A stretch of DNA of 8,794 nt from assembly GCA_012974295.1 (NCBI GenBank), contig JAAXQM010000259.1:1-8794 (forward strand). The letters run 5' to 3'. The DNA comes from Dehalococcoidales bacterium (GTDB taxonomy: Bacteria > Chloroflexota > Dehalococcoidia > E44-bin15). Shown piece after piece: positions 1 to 7,056 of this stretch. The notes under the pieces were generated by a model. It was not told the origin of the DNA and searched no databases. It worked only from the letters and a program-made list of their open reading frames with translations. How positions within the stretch are numbered: the first letter of the stretch is position 1; each line of letters opens with the position of its first letter. A program made the translations under genes and the position numbers.

Positions 1-2
1 AC

Positions 3-101
3 AACGCGGCACGGGTGGTAGCGGAAGACATGGGTATTGACCCATGGTGGTCTGAGCCCGACTACATCGTAAAAGCGAGAGAGATGAAGCTGGTGCCATA
101 A
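3..101 (+). CDS. C-terminal end of an unidentified protein (5' truncated)
   Basis: An open frame runs from the window edge to a TAA at 99-101 and encodes 32 residues beginning NAARVVAEDMGIDPWW and ending KLVP. The composition is protein-like, with two adjacent Trp and an acidic/basic amphipathic tail. It is the only sizeable open frame at this edge, and it is followed by a good terminator hairpin at 142-169, which supports it being a real gene end. An Asn-Ala-Ala-Arg stretch near the C-terminus is common in amidohydrolase-2 family proteins, but this is too short to name a family. It converges on the minus-strand operon and is probably not part of it. Confidence 0.55.
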   Translation, partial: NAARVVAEDMGIDPWWSEPDYIVKAREMKLVP

Positions 102-141
102 ATTTAAATTCCAAGTATTCAAACAAAACCAGTACAATATT

Positions 142-169
142 AGGGGCTACCCGATAATGGGTGGCCCCT
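142..169. terminator. Probable intrinsic terminator, possibly bidirectional
   Basis: An 11-bp stem (142-152 with 159-169, including one T.G wobble) is GC-rich and closes a 6-nt loop GATAAT. On the plus strand it is followed by CTGTTATT, 41 nt after the stop of the left-edge gene. On the minus strand the bases after the stem are also T-rich (AATATTGTACTGG). It lies between two convergent genes, about 108 nt past the end of the epimerase-like gene. It could therefore end both transcripts, although neither T-tract is a perfect U-run. Confidence 0.6.
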
Positions 170-276
170 CTGTTATTACCCACAAACGGAATCAAGTTCC
201 CTATGAGGGTTTTATTGGGCCAAATCTCCCGGGTAAGCTACGAAACAGGCGCACCGTACCGGCAGACTGTGCGGTT

Positions 277-1221
277 TTACTGCCTTTGCACAAATTCAGC
301 GAAATCCGCGAATGCCTCTAGGGATGTGTATTTGTATTGATAATTGAGCGCTCTTGTTAGTTTATCACTTGAGACTACCCAGGTGTATCGCGTCATATTA
401 AGGGCAGGACCGGGAAACTCGGTGACAAGGGACAGCCGGAGATTCCAAGCCAGCCAGGTTAACAGATACATTAAACTGAAAGGAACGTAGATGGGTATAT
501 TCCTCAGTAGACTGACCATTTGTTTGGGGGTGACTGCCCCTTCCGCACCTACATTGAAGGCCCCGGCCATTCCATTTTTAAGTAGAAGATAGATAATCTC
601 TATCAGATCATCCTCATGTACAAACTGGAAGGGTCGACTATTTGAGGGTAGAAGTACAAATTTCTTTCTCAAGTGACGGGCAAGGGGATCATCGAAGCCT
701 GGACCAACAACAAATGACGGTCGTACTATGGTTACTATTAGCTGTGGATTCTGCAATATGAATTCTGAAAGGATAGCCTCAATCTCTTTTTTGTTTTTGC
801 TGTAGGTAAAATCATCGTTCCCTCTCAGCAGACTGTCCTCGGTCAGAGGGACGTCATTGTCGGGGTGAAAACCATAAGCGGTTGCTGAACTTGTATACAA
901 AAGCTGACTAACATCTGCTCTCATGCAGGAATGTAGGACATTCTTGGTACCATTGACGTTGATGTCCTCCATCAAATTTATATCGTGTATAGGAGGAACA
1001 ATGTATGCCGTATGAACAACCGTATCAATCCTATGGTCTTTTAGAATATGCTCAAACTGTTCTCTTACATCTAGCTTGTAGAATACGAACTTCTTAAGAG
1101 TGATAGCAGGCTCTTTGATATCAATGCCAACAATTTCTTTTATTTCTGCTTTATCATTTAGAAGAGAAAGCAGCCTGCCCGCAATATATCCAGAAGCACC
1201 TGTTACAAATACTCTCTCCAT
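277..1221 (-). CDS. Extended SDR: NAD-dependent epimerase / 3beta-HSD-like dehydrogenase
   Basis: This 314-residue protein has the length and layout of an extended short-chain dehydrogenase. The Rossmann glycine motif TGASGYIAG is at residues 7-15. D34 ends beta-2 and favours NAD over NADP. A DV pair at 51-52 probably contacts the adenine. S111/S112 and Y140-x3-K144 form the catalytic set, and RPSFVVGPG is at 167-175. Residues 244-268 are strongly hydrophobic (Val-Pro-Phe followed by Leu/Trp-rich sequence), as in 3beta-hydroxysteroid dehydrogenase relatives, and may help it sit on a membrane or bind a lipid. The likely role is oxidation or reduction of a hydroxy/keto group, or sugar epimerisation; the acyl-CoA context favours the first. 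It is the last gene of the operon, 18 nt after the SDR. The ATG at 1221 lacks a clear Shine-Dalgarno, so translation may be coupled. The family is secure; the substrate is unknown. Confidence 0.85.
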   Translation of the reverse strand: MERVFVTGASGYIAGRLLSLLNDKAEIKEIVGIDIKEPAITLKKFVFYKLDVREQFEHILKDHRIDTVVHTAYIVPPIHDINLMEDINVNGTKNVLHSCMRADVSQLLYTSSATAYGFHPDNDVPLTEDSLLRGNDDFTYSKNKKEIEAILSEFILQNPQLIVTIVRPSFVVGPGFDDPLARHLRKKFVLLPSNSRPFQFVHEDDLIEIIYLLLKNGMAGAFNVGAEGAVTPKQMVSLLRNIPIYVPFSLMYLLTWLAWNLRLSLVTEFPGPALNMTRYTWVVSSDKLTRALNYQYKYTSLEAFADFAEFVQRQ

Positions 1222-1239
1222 GCTTCTACCCAGTGAAAC

Positions 1240-2052
1240 CTAGTGCCTCTCTCTCAATACCCAGTAGGACAGAATATCCGCCAGACCTCGAGGCGTAAGC
1301 CTGATCAGAACGGAGTGAATAAACCAGTTTCTCCTTCCAGGAATGCAGACTGTCTTTCCCTCTTTGAAAGCTTTTATCCCTTTATGTGCTATTACCGCAG
1401 GGTCGCTAAGACCGCTGATTGTGTACCACCAGATTCTCTTCGGGAAGCCCCCACTCTTTAATAGCGGAGTATTTGTATATGAGGGGTTGAGCGTAAAGAC
1501 CTTAACACCGGTTCCTTTGATCTCCTGGTTAACTGCCTGGCTCAGGCTTTGCACAAAGGCCTTTGATGCGCCGTATGTCGCATGATGAACCGTGGGCTGA
1601 AAAGCAGCGGTCGATACTATATTAAGTATCCTGCCCTCTTTGGCATCAACCATGTCTGGTAAAAAGAGCCTCATCAGTTTGAAATAGGCGATAAGGTTTA
1701 AGTTGACTAGCAATTCCTGGCGCTCTAGGGGTATCTCATGAAAGTTACCATAGAGTAGGATTCCAGCGTTGTTAACCAGCACATCGATTCTCTCTCCAGA
1801 TTGCTTGACCTGCTGGTACAGATTTTCAGACCCGTTTTCTTCCGAAAGGTCGATGGGGAAAGTTGAAGTTTTAACTGCATACCTGTTCTGCAGTTCATCG
1901 GCCAGCTTCGCAAGAATGTCCTTTTCTGAGGGGTGGCATCCCAATAGCAGGTTCGATCCTTCCTTGGCGAAGCACTGCGAAAGTTCCCTGCCAATTCCCG
2001 AAGAAGCACCGGTAATTAGAACGTTTTTTTCCCTGAGATCGAATTTACCCAA
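1240..2052 (-). CDS. Classical short-chain dehydrogenase/reductase (ketoacyl-reductase-like)
   Basis: This 270-residue protein has a complete classical SDR core. The cofactor motif TGASSGIG is at residues 14-21 and NNAG at 94-97. A helix-4 Asn lies near 117-119, Ser147 follows in the strand, and YGASK gives Y160 and K164. The C-terminal part, including the VCIPGRRN stretch at 235-242 and a Pro-Arg near 254, resembles the DltE/YqjQ-type group (COG0300), which includes 3-ketoacyl and 17beta-hydroxysteroid reductases. It probably interconverts a keto and a hydroxy group on the operon's substrate. The only usable start in frame is TTG at 2052. The frame stays open to a TAG at 2089-2091 with no ATG or GTG, and a GGA lies 9 nt before the TTG. 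Two ATGs just upstream are in another frame. A 123-nt gap separates it from the thiolase, the longest within the operon. Confidence 0.87.
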   Translation of the reverse strand: MGKFDLREKNVLITGASSGIGRELSQCFAKEGSNLLLGCHPSEKDILAKLADELQNRYAVKTSTFPIDLSEENGSENLYQQVKQSGERIDVLVNNAGILLYGNFHEIPLERQELLVNLNLIAYFKLMRLFLPDMVDAKEGRILNIVSTAAFQPTVHHATYGASKAFVQSLSQAVNQEIKGTGVKVFTLNPSYTNTPLLKSGGFPKRIWWYTISGLSDPAVIAHKGIKAFKEGKTVCIPGRRNWFIHSVLIRLTPRGLADILSYWVLRERH

Positions 2053-2175
2053 TTCATCGTTTCCATGGTCAAAGGGGTTTGTCTTGAACTATGTGCGATG
2101 ATGTTGAACCTGACTGAGTGATATCCCCCTAATGAGGGACCCAGGTGTGCGATGGGCATGTCGTGCAACTATCTC

Positions 2176-3393
2176 TCAGCCGACGTTCTGCAGAATGTGC
2201 ATGCACATGGCTGCCTCTTCGATACCTATGTTGCCGCCACCGTTCTCAGCGAGGCCTATTTGCGCCCCTTCCACCTGCCGATTGCCAGCTTCGCCCCTAA
2301 GCTGGGATACGATCTCGTGAATCTGGGCTAGACCCGATGCGCCGATGGGATGACCGCGGCACTCCAGGCCACCGCTGGTATTAATCGGTTTTGAGCCACC
2401 GAGTTTGGTAGCTCCCGTTTCTGCGTAGGGGCCACCTCCACCGACGGGACAGAAACCCATAACCTCCGTCTGGTGGAGCTCTCCGAAGGCAGTGGCATCG
2501 TGCAGCTCAGCAATGCTGATGTCGTTCGGCCCAACTGCTGCCATATTATACGCCTCCATAGAAAGACGCTCACCAATATCCGTTTCGTCAATACCCCTGT
2601 CAGCACCCTGTCCCAGCACCGAAGCCAGTATCTTCACGGGCCGTGCATTGGATAGCTTATTGAGGTACTTCTCCGAACAGACTATCGCCGCAGCACTACC
2701 GTCGCCTACTGGCGCACACATCGCTCGGGTAAGGGGATAGGCAACGGGCTTATCTGCCAGAATTTCCTCCACTGACATCGGTATCTGATACTGCGAAAGA
2801 GGGTTCAAAGACCCGTGCCAATGATTCTTGGAGCAAATTACCGCAAGCTGTTGTTGTGTTGAACGAAACCTGTCCATATGCCATCGTGCCGCTGTAGCAT
2901 AGGCGTCCATAAAGATGCTTCTCCCTTCCCCAGGAGCTGTTTGAGCCTCCGGTATCTCAACATTGAACGTCTTGCTAACCTCCATTATCATGTTGATGTG
3001 CTCTATAAGATTCTCTACATCCATGCAGGAGGCGTAGGCCCCTAGGGAAAGCGTTTTATCGGGATGGCTCATTTTTTCCGAGCCCAATGCCAGCGCTACA
3101 TCGAACATGCCAGCGCGGATTCCCATATAGGCCAGGTGAAGAGCCGTGGAGGCGCCGGCACAGGCATTTTCCACATTGGTAACAGGTATTCTATCAATGC
3201 CCATACCCCGCAGTATTACCTGGCCACGAATGGAATGCTGATTGGAGAACATGCCCCAGAAAGTATTGGAGAAGAAAGCAGCCTGCAGGTCCTTATTGTT
3301 CAGGCTGGCATCCTTAAGGACAAGTTCGATCGCCTCCTCGGCCATAGATCTAACGGTCTTATCCGGATACTTATTGAACCGGATCATACCCAC
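2176..3393 (-). CDS. Thiolase, SCP2/archaeal acetyl-CoA acetyltransferase type
   Basis: Positions refer to the 405 residues from the GTG at 3393. The nucleophile Cys78 sits in NVENACAGAS. HDATAF is at 298-303, and CRGHPIGASG (345-354) carries the catalytic His348. The usual C-terminal Cys-x-Gly-Gly-Gly loop reads ENGGG (383-387), with no Cys. This matches the SCP2/archaeal-type thiolases rather than FadA/PhaA. The enzyme would cleave a 3-ketoacyl-CoA or condense acyl-CoAs as the last step of a beta-oxidation round. Archaeal-type members often work with a DUF35 protein; none is in this window. The start is odd: codons before the GTG encode VYIIGVG, the conserved first strand of the family, and a strong Shine-Dalgarno lies at 3428-3435. 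The real protein probably begins at an ATA codon at 3417-3415, overlapping the dehydrogenase stop. The coordinates given use the nearest ordinary start codon. Confidence 0.88.
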   Translation of the reverse strand: MGMIRFNKYPDKTVRSMAEEAIELVLKDASLNNKDLQAAFFSNTFWGMFSNQHSIRGQVILRGMGIDRIPVTNVENACAGASTALHLAYMGIRAGMFDVALALGSEKMSHPDKTLSLGAYASCMDVENLIEHINMIMEVSKTFNVEIPEAQTAPGEGRSIFMDAYATAARWHMDRFRSTQQQLAVICSKNHWHGSLNPLSQYQIPMSVEEILADKPVAYPLTRAMCAPVGDGSAAAIVCSEKYLNKLSNARPVKILASVLGQGADRGIDETDIGERLSMEAYNMAAVGPNDISIAELHDATAFGELHQTEVMGFCPVGGGGPYAETGATKLGGSKPINTSGGLECRGHPIGASGLAQIHEIVSQLRGEAGNRQVEGAQIGLAENGGGNIGIEEAAMCMHILQNVG

Positions 3394-3413
3394 GCCAATA
3401 ATATATACGTCTT

Positions 3414-4655
3414 CTATTGTCCTAATGCCTCCTTTACAAGCATTCCCCCGGCTGCGATAGAAAGGGAGTCATTTGATCCATCCTCGATCATGCCAGCCCG
3501 CGCATCTCTGAAGAGTTTCTCTATGGGAAAATCCTTACTCACCCCGTAGCCACCGAACAACTGTATGGCATCGCTGGTCACCTGAAAGGCTACTTCTGTA
3601 CAATACACCTTCGCGGCAATGGAATACTGTACGAGTGGAGGTGTCGTGTTCATATTAAAGACCATTGCGCTGCGGGAAAATGACCTGGCCGTCTCCACCT
3701 TGGTAAACATATCAAAAAGCTTCTTCTGCACCAGTTCATGGTCACAGAGGCGTCTCCCTCCCTGGACCCTTTCAATGCTATACTCAAGGGCCATATCGTA
3801 GGCTGCCTGGGCACAGCCGGTGAAATAGGCCCCCATTGTCGCATTGGCATGTCCCAGGGTTAGCTCGGTCATTGCCTCATAGCATTCGGGGTCTACGATC
3901 ATGAATTCCTCGGGGCAAATAGCTTCATCGAAGAAGATTTCCCCTTGCGGCAACTCCCTCTGCCCAAGTTTGTTAAGGGGCTTGCCCCGTGACACTCCAG
4001 CCTGGGTGAGATCCATCAGGCAAATACCTCCCCCGGCGAACCCCATTGATGGGTCGATACTGACGAAAAGGGCAGCATCGGAGGCAACAGGACCGTTTGA
4101 AATCCATGCCGATTTCTGACCGTTTATTACCCAGTTACCACCCTTTTTGGTAGCCTTCACTTGCTGTGAAGCTCTCGGATCGCGGAAAAATGGAGTACTT
4201 GCCATCAAATTATCCGAGCCATGAGCCGGCTCGGTGATTCCCCAGCAACTCATAACGCTGGCATCTTTACAGTTAACGAACGGGACGACAAACCTGTCGA
4301 TCAGATGATCCTCGCAAAGCAAGGTTGCGTAAAAGGAAGAAAAACAGCTACATCCCAGAGACACGGCGAACCCTACGCTTCCATATGCCAGCTCCTCCCA
4401 TATGATATGCACGCCCAAGGGGTCGAGCCCAAGCCCCCCGTACTCGTCAGAGATAAGCACCAAATGATAATTATTTTGGTACAGCATTTTCATGCAGTCC
4501 CACCACAGCGAGCCTTTTTGTATCACATCTTCGGGCGGGAGTTTATCCAACTCAATGGACGCGGGCCTTAGCACCTCCACGGCGAATCTATGCACCTCTT
4601 CCTTCAGAAGCTCGTGTTCTTCGGTTAACTCAAGATTTAATTCTCTATATGGCAT
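3414..4655 (-). CDS. Acyl-CoA dehydrogenase family protein
   Basis: This 413-residue flavoprotein is slightly longer than the typical length of about 380. The N-terminal helical domain covers roughly 1-125. The middle beta domain carries the FAD/acyl-CoA signature CWGITEPAHGSD (137-148). The C-terminal helical domain has SIERVQGGRRL (293-303), and QLFGGYGVSKDFPIEK (365-380) followed by LFRDARAGMIEDGSND (381-396). It should oxidise an acyl-CoA to the 2,3-enoyl-CoA using FAD, passing electrons to ETF or another carrier; no ETF genes are in the window. The loop that usually reads Y-E-G-T with the catalytic Glu here reads E391-D392-G-S, so Asp aligns with the base. The middle-domain Cys-rich stretch GCSCFSSFYATLLC (101-114) is also unusual. 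The ATG at 4655 has AGAGGAG 6 nt upstream (4662-4668). Its stop overlaps the probable start of the thiolase. The family is certain; the substrate is unknown. Confidence 0.92.
   Translation of the reverse strand: MPYRELNLELTEEHELLKEEVHRFAVEVLRPASIELDKLPPEDVIQKGSLWWDCMKMLYQNNYHLVLISDEYGGLGLDPLGVHIIWEELAYGSVGFAVSLGCSCFSSFYATLLCEDHLIDRFVVPFVNCKDASVMSCWGITEPAHGSDNLMASTPFFRDPRASQQVKATKKGGNWVINGQKSAWISNGPVASDAALFVSIDPSMGFAGGGICLMDLTQAGVSRGKPLNKLGQRELPQGEIFFDEAICPEEFMIVDPECYEAMTELTLGHANATMGAYFTGCAQAAYDMALEYSIERVQGGRRLCDHELVQKKLFDMFTKVETARSFSRSAMVFNMNTTPPLVQYSIAAKVYCTEVAFQVTSDAIQLFGGYGVSKDFPIEKLFRDARAGMIEDGSNDSLSIAAGGMLVKEALGQ
3428..3435 (-). promoter_or_regulatory. Strong Shine-Dalgarno of the thiolase gene
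   Basis: On the minus strand this reads AAAGGAGG, close to ideal, and it lies inside the last codons of the acyl-CoA dehydrogenase. The next ordinary start codon in the thiolase frame (GTG, 3393-3391) is 34 nt away, too far. At a spacing of 10 nt the thiolase frame has ATA (3417-3415), followed by codons for Glu-Asp-Val-Tyr-Ile-Ile-Gly-Val-Gly. The site therefore argues for initiation at or near 3417 and for translational coupling with the upstream gene. Confidence 0.6.
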
Positions 4656-4741
4656 TGAGTACTCCTCTAAATCGCACTATAGACTACTACCTGTTTCAAA
4701 CCTCTTTAATGGTGTACAAATGCTCAGGCAGTCACCAGGAA

Positions 4742-6355
4742 CTAATTATAATCTTCAAGTTTATAGATCGTACCCTCTCCACGCTCGAACATATCCTTCA
4801 GTTGCCGTGCCAGTGGCTTCTCGGTCAAAGTTTTTGGAAGTTGATCGACAATTTGCAAATACGAGGGGATATAGTTCGACTCGAGATCTTTTTTGCACAT
4901 CTCAAATATCGATTTTGGGTCAATGGTCCTATCCTCAAATGGTTCGACAGCAGCAACTAGGTCGCTCTCTCCCGGTGCGCCAGAAGCTGCCGAAATACCG
5001 TAGATACAGACTTCGCTTACATCGGGATGCTTTCCGATAACTGTTTCCACGTAGTCAGGCTGAATGAAGTCCCCTGCACGGCGGAGTTCCGTACCTTTTC
5101 GATAGTCGAAGAAGTACCAGCCCTTTTCATCTTTGTGCACCATATCACTGGTTCTAAGCCAACCGCCCTTGGTCTTCTCCTTGGACTCATCTGGCTTGCC
5201 CAGGTAGTCAACCTTGGTATCGCCTCTCAGCATTCTACAGATGAGCTCTCCTGTTCCTCCCACCGGCATTTCATTATCGTCCCCATCCACAACCTTCATT
5301 TCCATAACACCAGGAACTGGTTTGCCGAATGAACCTATTGGCCCCTGCCCGACCGGTTTGTATGCGAACCCGCCCTCTACTGACCCGTACCACTCGAGAA
5401 TCTGGACGTTGAATCTCTTCTCGAATGTCTCCCAAAGCGATGGCGGCGTTCCAGCGCTGATGACCATGCGTACTGGATTGTCCGCATCATCAGGTTTTTC
5501 AGCCTCATTATATATCCCAGCCATCATTCCGCCGAGAAGGGAAAAGGAGGTGCATCCATATTTCCTGCAGATATCCCAGATTCTGCTCTTGGTGAAGCGG
5601 GGGCTGAACACGGCTTTGATTCCCATACTGAAAGCCGGGAAAAGGGTTACAGTTTGAGCGTTGCCATGGGTTAGCGACAGCCCATTATAGAGAATATCAT
5701 CGTTCTGGTATTTCCATACAATCTTATTCAGAATGTTGAACAGGCCCGTCCTATTGTTGCGTATCGTCACGCCCTTGGGATCGCCGGTTGTTCCTGATGT
5801 ATAAATTATCTGCATGGGATGCCGCACGTCCATTATCTGCTGCTCCACTACGTCCCATGAGGTTTTCTCAAGCACCTCATTCAATGCATGATATTTCTCC
5901 GATACTGGAATACTCTGCTCCGGCCTGTAGGCAACTGTGATAAACTTCACCGAAGGTACATCGCTGATGACCTCTTCGAGCTGCTCTAGGAATTCTCCCG
6001 ACACAATAACGGCCTTAGCCCCGCAGTCCTTGAGCAGGAACTTCAGCCGGTCGCCCCTGGTCCGTGGATCGACCGGAACCATAATAGCGCCTAGGGTGGG
6101 CCCCGCCAGAGTTGCGTATACGAATTCGGGGTGGTTCCTCATGAAAACAGCGTACGCATCGCCCCTGCCGATATCATTGTCGAAGAAAAGCCGGGCTATC
6201 TTGTTTGAGTTTTCATAGATATTTTGATAGGTGAGTACATCCTCGCCAAGATCCCCTTTCTCAAAGATGTATATTTCCCTATCAGGATCCTCATCTGCCT
6301 TCATCTCGGCGAGGTGTGAAGCGATGACCTGATTGAGATGAGCCTTACTACCCAT
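4742..6355 (-). CDS. AMP-forming acyl-CoA synthetase (class I adenylate-forming ligase)
   Basis: This 537-residue protein has the full ANL-family motif series. The A3 phosphate loop YTSGTTGDPKG is at 185-195. A5 is EWYGSVEGG at 321-329, with Ser in place of the more usual Thr. A7 is WLRTSD at 399-404, where D404 should bind ribose. The A8 hinge RRAGDFIQPDYVE is at 425-437, and the A10 region PKTLTEKPLARQ (507-518) contains the probable catalytic Lys513. It activates a carboxylic acid with ATP to an acyl-AMP and then to the CoA thioester, feeding the dehydrogenase next to it. The hinge sequence resembles CaiC-like and medium/long-chain ligases more than acetyl-CoA synthetase. The ATG at 6355 has GGAGGTGG close upstream. 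It follows the iron-sulfur gene by 17 nt. An 86-nt gap with no clear promoter or terminator separates it from the dehydrogenase. Confidence 0.93.
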   Translation of the reverse strand: MGSKAHLNQVIASHLAEMKADEDPDREIYIFEKGDLGEDVLTYQNIYENSNKIARLFFDNDIGRGDAYAVFMRNHPEFVYATLAGPTLGAIMVPVDPRTRGDRLKFLLKDCGAKAVIVSGEFLEQLEEVISDVPSVKFITVAYRPEQSIPVSEKYHALNEVLEKTSWDVVEQQIMDVRHPMQIIYTSGTTGDPKGVTIRNNRTGLFNILNKIVWKYQNDDILYNGLSLTHGNAQTVTLFPAFSMGIKAVFSPRFTKSRIWDICRKYGCTSFSLLGGMMAGIYNEAEKPDDADNPVRMVISAGTPPSLWETFEKRFNVQILEWYGSVEGGFAYKPVGQGPIGSFGKPVPGVMEMKVVDGDDNEMPVGGTGELICRMLRGDTKVDYLGKPDESKEKTKGGWLRTSDMVHKDEKGWYFFDYRKGTELRRAGDFIQPDYVETVIGKHPDVSEVCIYGISAASGAPGESDLVAAVEPFEDRTIDPKSIFEMCKKDLESNYIPSYLQIVDQLPKTLTEKPLARQLKDMFERGEGTIYKLEDYN

Positions 6356-6372
6356 GGGCCACCTCCATCGCC

Positions 6373-7029
6373 CTAGTCCTCTTCTTCAACAGCGCCAATG
6401 AACCCGCGGGTGAACGTAGGGAACTCCTTCTGGAAAATCTCATCCCAGTACTCATCGGTCCAGTATTTATGCCTGTCGAAGAAAGGGTCGTTCTTGGCGA
6501 CGCTAACGCAAACGCTCGCAGCTATATCGACGTCCTCGATGATGTTAAGGGCAAAGGCAGCCATGGCGAGCGTGCTGAACACGCGACAGTGTAATCCCAG
6601 CCTCCAAGCTGCCGCAGCAGCGGCATCCGCAGCAATGTTTAAATTTATGTTTTTAAATTGGCAGCTGGGACCCCGTGCAGTAAGCGCTTCTACCTCCTCC
6701 GCTTTGTTGAGCTCGGCGCAGGTCCTGTAACCGCAGGCGCCGCAGTCGAAATTGAAATCCGATTTCCTCTTATCTCCGATAAGGAGCAGGGCGCAGGGTT
6801 CCTTTACCAGCTCCATAACAAACCTGCCATCGCGAGCTGCCAGAGGGGACATGTCTCCCATGGAATAACAGAACTCCGCAATCTCTACCATTTGCTCTTT
6901 GCCAACGCTGATGATCTTTGGGGTGTTTCTTCCACCGAACCTGAAGCTGTTATGCGCTGCCACAGCCATCAGTTCAAGAGCTCTATCGAGACCGTTCTGT
7001 ATCAAATCGTCCAATTCCCTTATTGCCAT
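6373..7029 (-). CDS. DUF2148-type ferredoxin-domain protein, second copy
   Basis: This 218-residue protein from the ATG at 7029 belongs to the DUF2148/COG4739 group of uncharacterised iron-sulfur proteins. Counting from the GTG at 7038, the cluster ligands are C99, C102 and C107 in DCGACGYRTC, and C126 in ARGPSC. The C-x2-C-G-x3-C pattern with a distal Cys resembles the Fes domain of RnfB and the corrinoid Fe-S protein, so a [4Fe-4S] cluster is likely. An Ala-rich helix (136-144) and a conserved end (VSVAKNDPFFDR) follow. It shares its whole layout with the gene just upstream (27-nt gap), which suggests an ancient duplication and perhaps a heterodimer. The chosen ATG has GAGG 8 nt upstream (7038-7041); the GTG at 7038 overlaps that site. 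The function is unknown. From context it may be an electron carrier or redox partner for acyl-CoA chemistry, or an Fe-S enzyme. Confidence 0.85.
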   Translation of the reverse strand: MAIRELDDLIQNGLDRALELMAVAAHNSFRFGGRNTPKIISVGKEQMVEIAEFCYSMGDMSPLAARDGRFVMELVKEPCALLLIGDKRKSDFNFDCGACGYRTCAELNKAEEVEALTARGPSCQFKNINLNIAADAAAAAAWRLGLHCRVFSTLAMAAFALNIIEDVDIAASVCVSVAKNDPFFDRHKYWTDEYWDEIFQKEFPTFTRGFIGAVEEED

Positions 7030-7037
7030 TTCTCTCA

Positions 7038-7041
7038 CCTC
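7038..7041 (-). promoter_or_regulatory. Shine-Dalgarno fixing the start of the second DUF2148 gene
   Basis: GAGG on the minus strand is followed by an 8-nt spacer and then ATG at 7029-7027. A GTG three codons earlier (7038-7036) overlaps this site, so it cannot use it. The ATG is the better start. Confidence 0.55.
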
Positions 7042-7056
7042 GTTCTCTGCAGCATC

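Noticed and set aside
240..290. Short inverted repeats GGCAG/CTGCC and CGCAC/GTGCG overlapping the end of the epimerase gene
   Set aside because: The 5-bp stems with 14-nt loops are mutually exclusive and lack a T-run; the hairpin at 142-169 is a far better terminator.
2024..2030. Possible frameshift at a run of seven T near the SDR N-terminus, suggested by out-of-frame ATGs upstream
   Set aside because: The TTG frame already gives a normal SDR N-terminus (K-F-D-L-R-E-K-N-V-L-I-T-G) on both sides of the run, so no shift is needed.
2121..2140. Small hairpin between the thiolase and SDR genes as a terminator
   Set aside because: Only 4 bp of CCCT/AGGG with a 4-nt loop and no T-run on the minus strand; too weak to end transcription inside the operon.
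3064..3549. 161-codon plus-strand open frame
   Set aside because: It lies antisense across the thiolase/dehydrogenase junction, both of which have clear family motifs; its translation has no recognisable domain and no ribosome site.
4492..5040. 182-codon plus-strand open frame across the ligase/dehydrogenase gap
   Set aside because: It is mostly opposite motif-bearing parts of two certain genes, with Ser/Arg-rich low-information sequence typical of a shadow frame.
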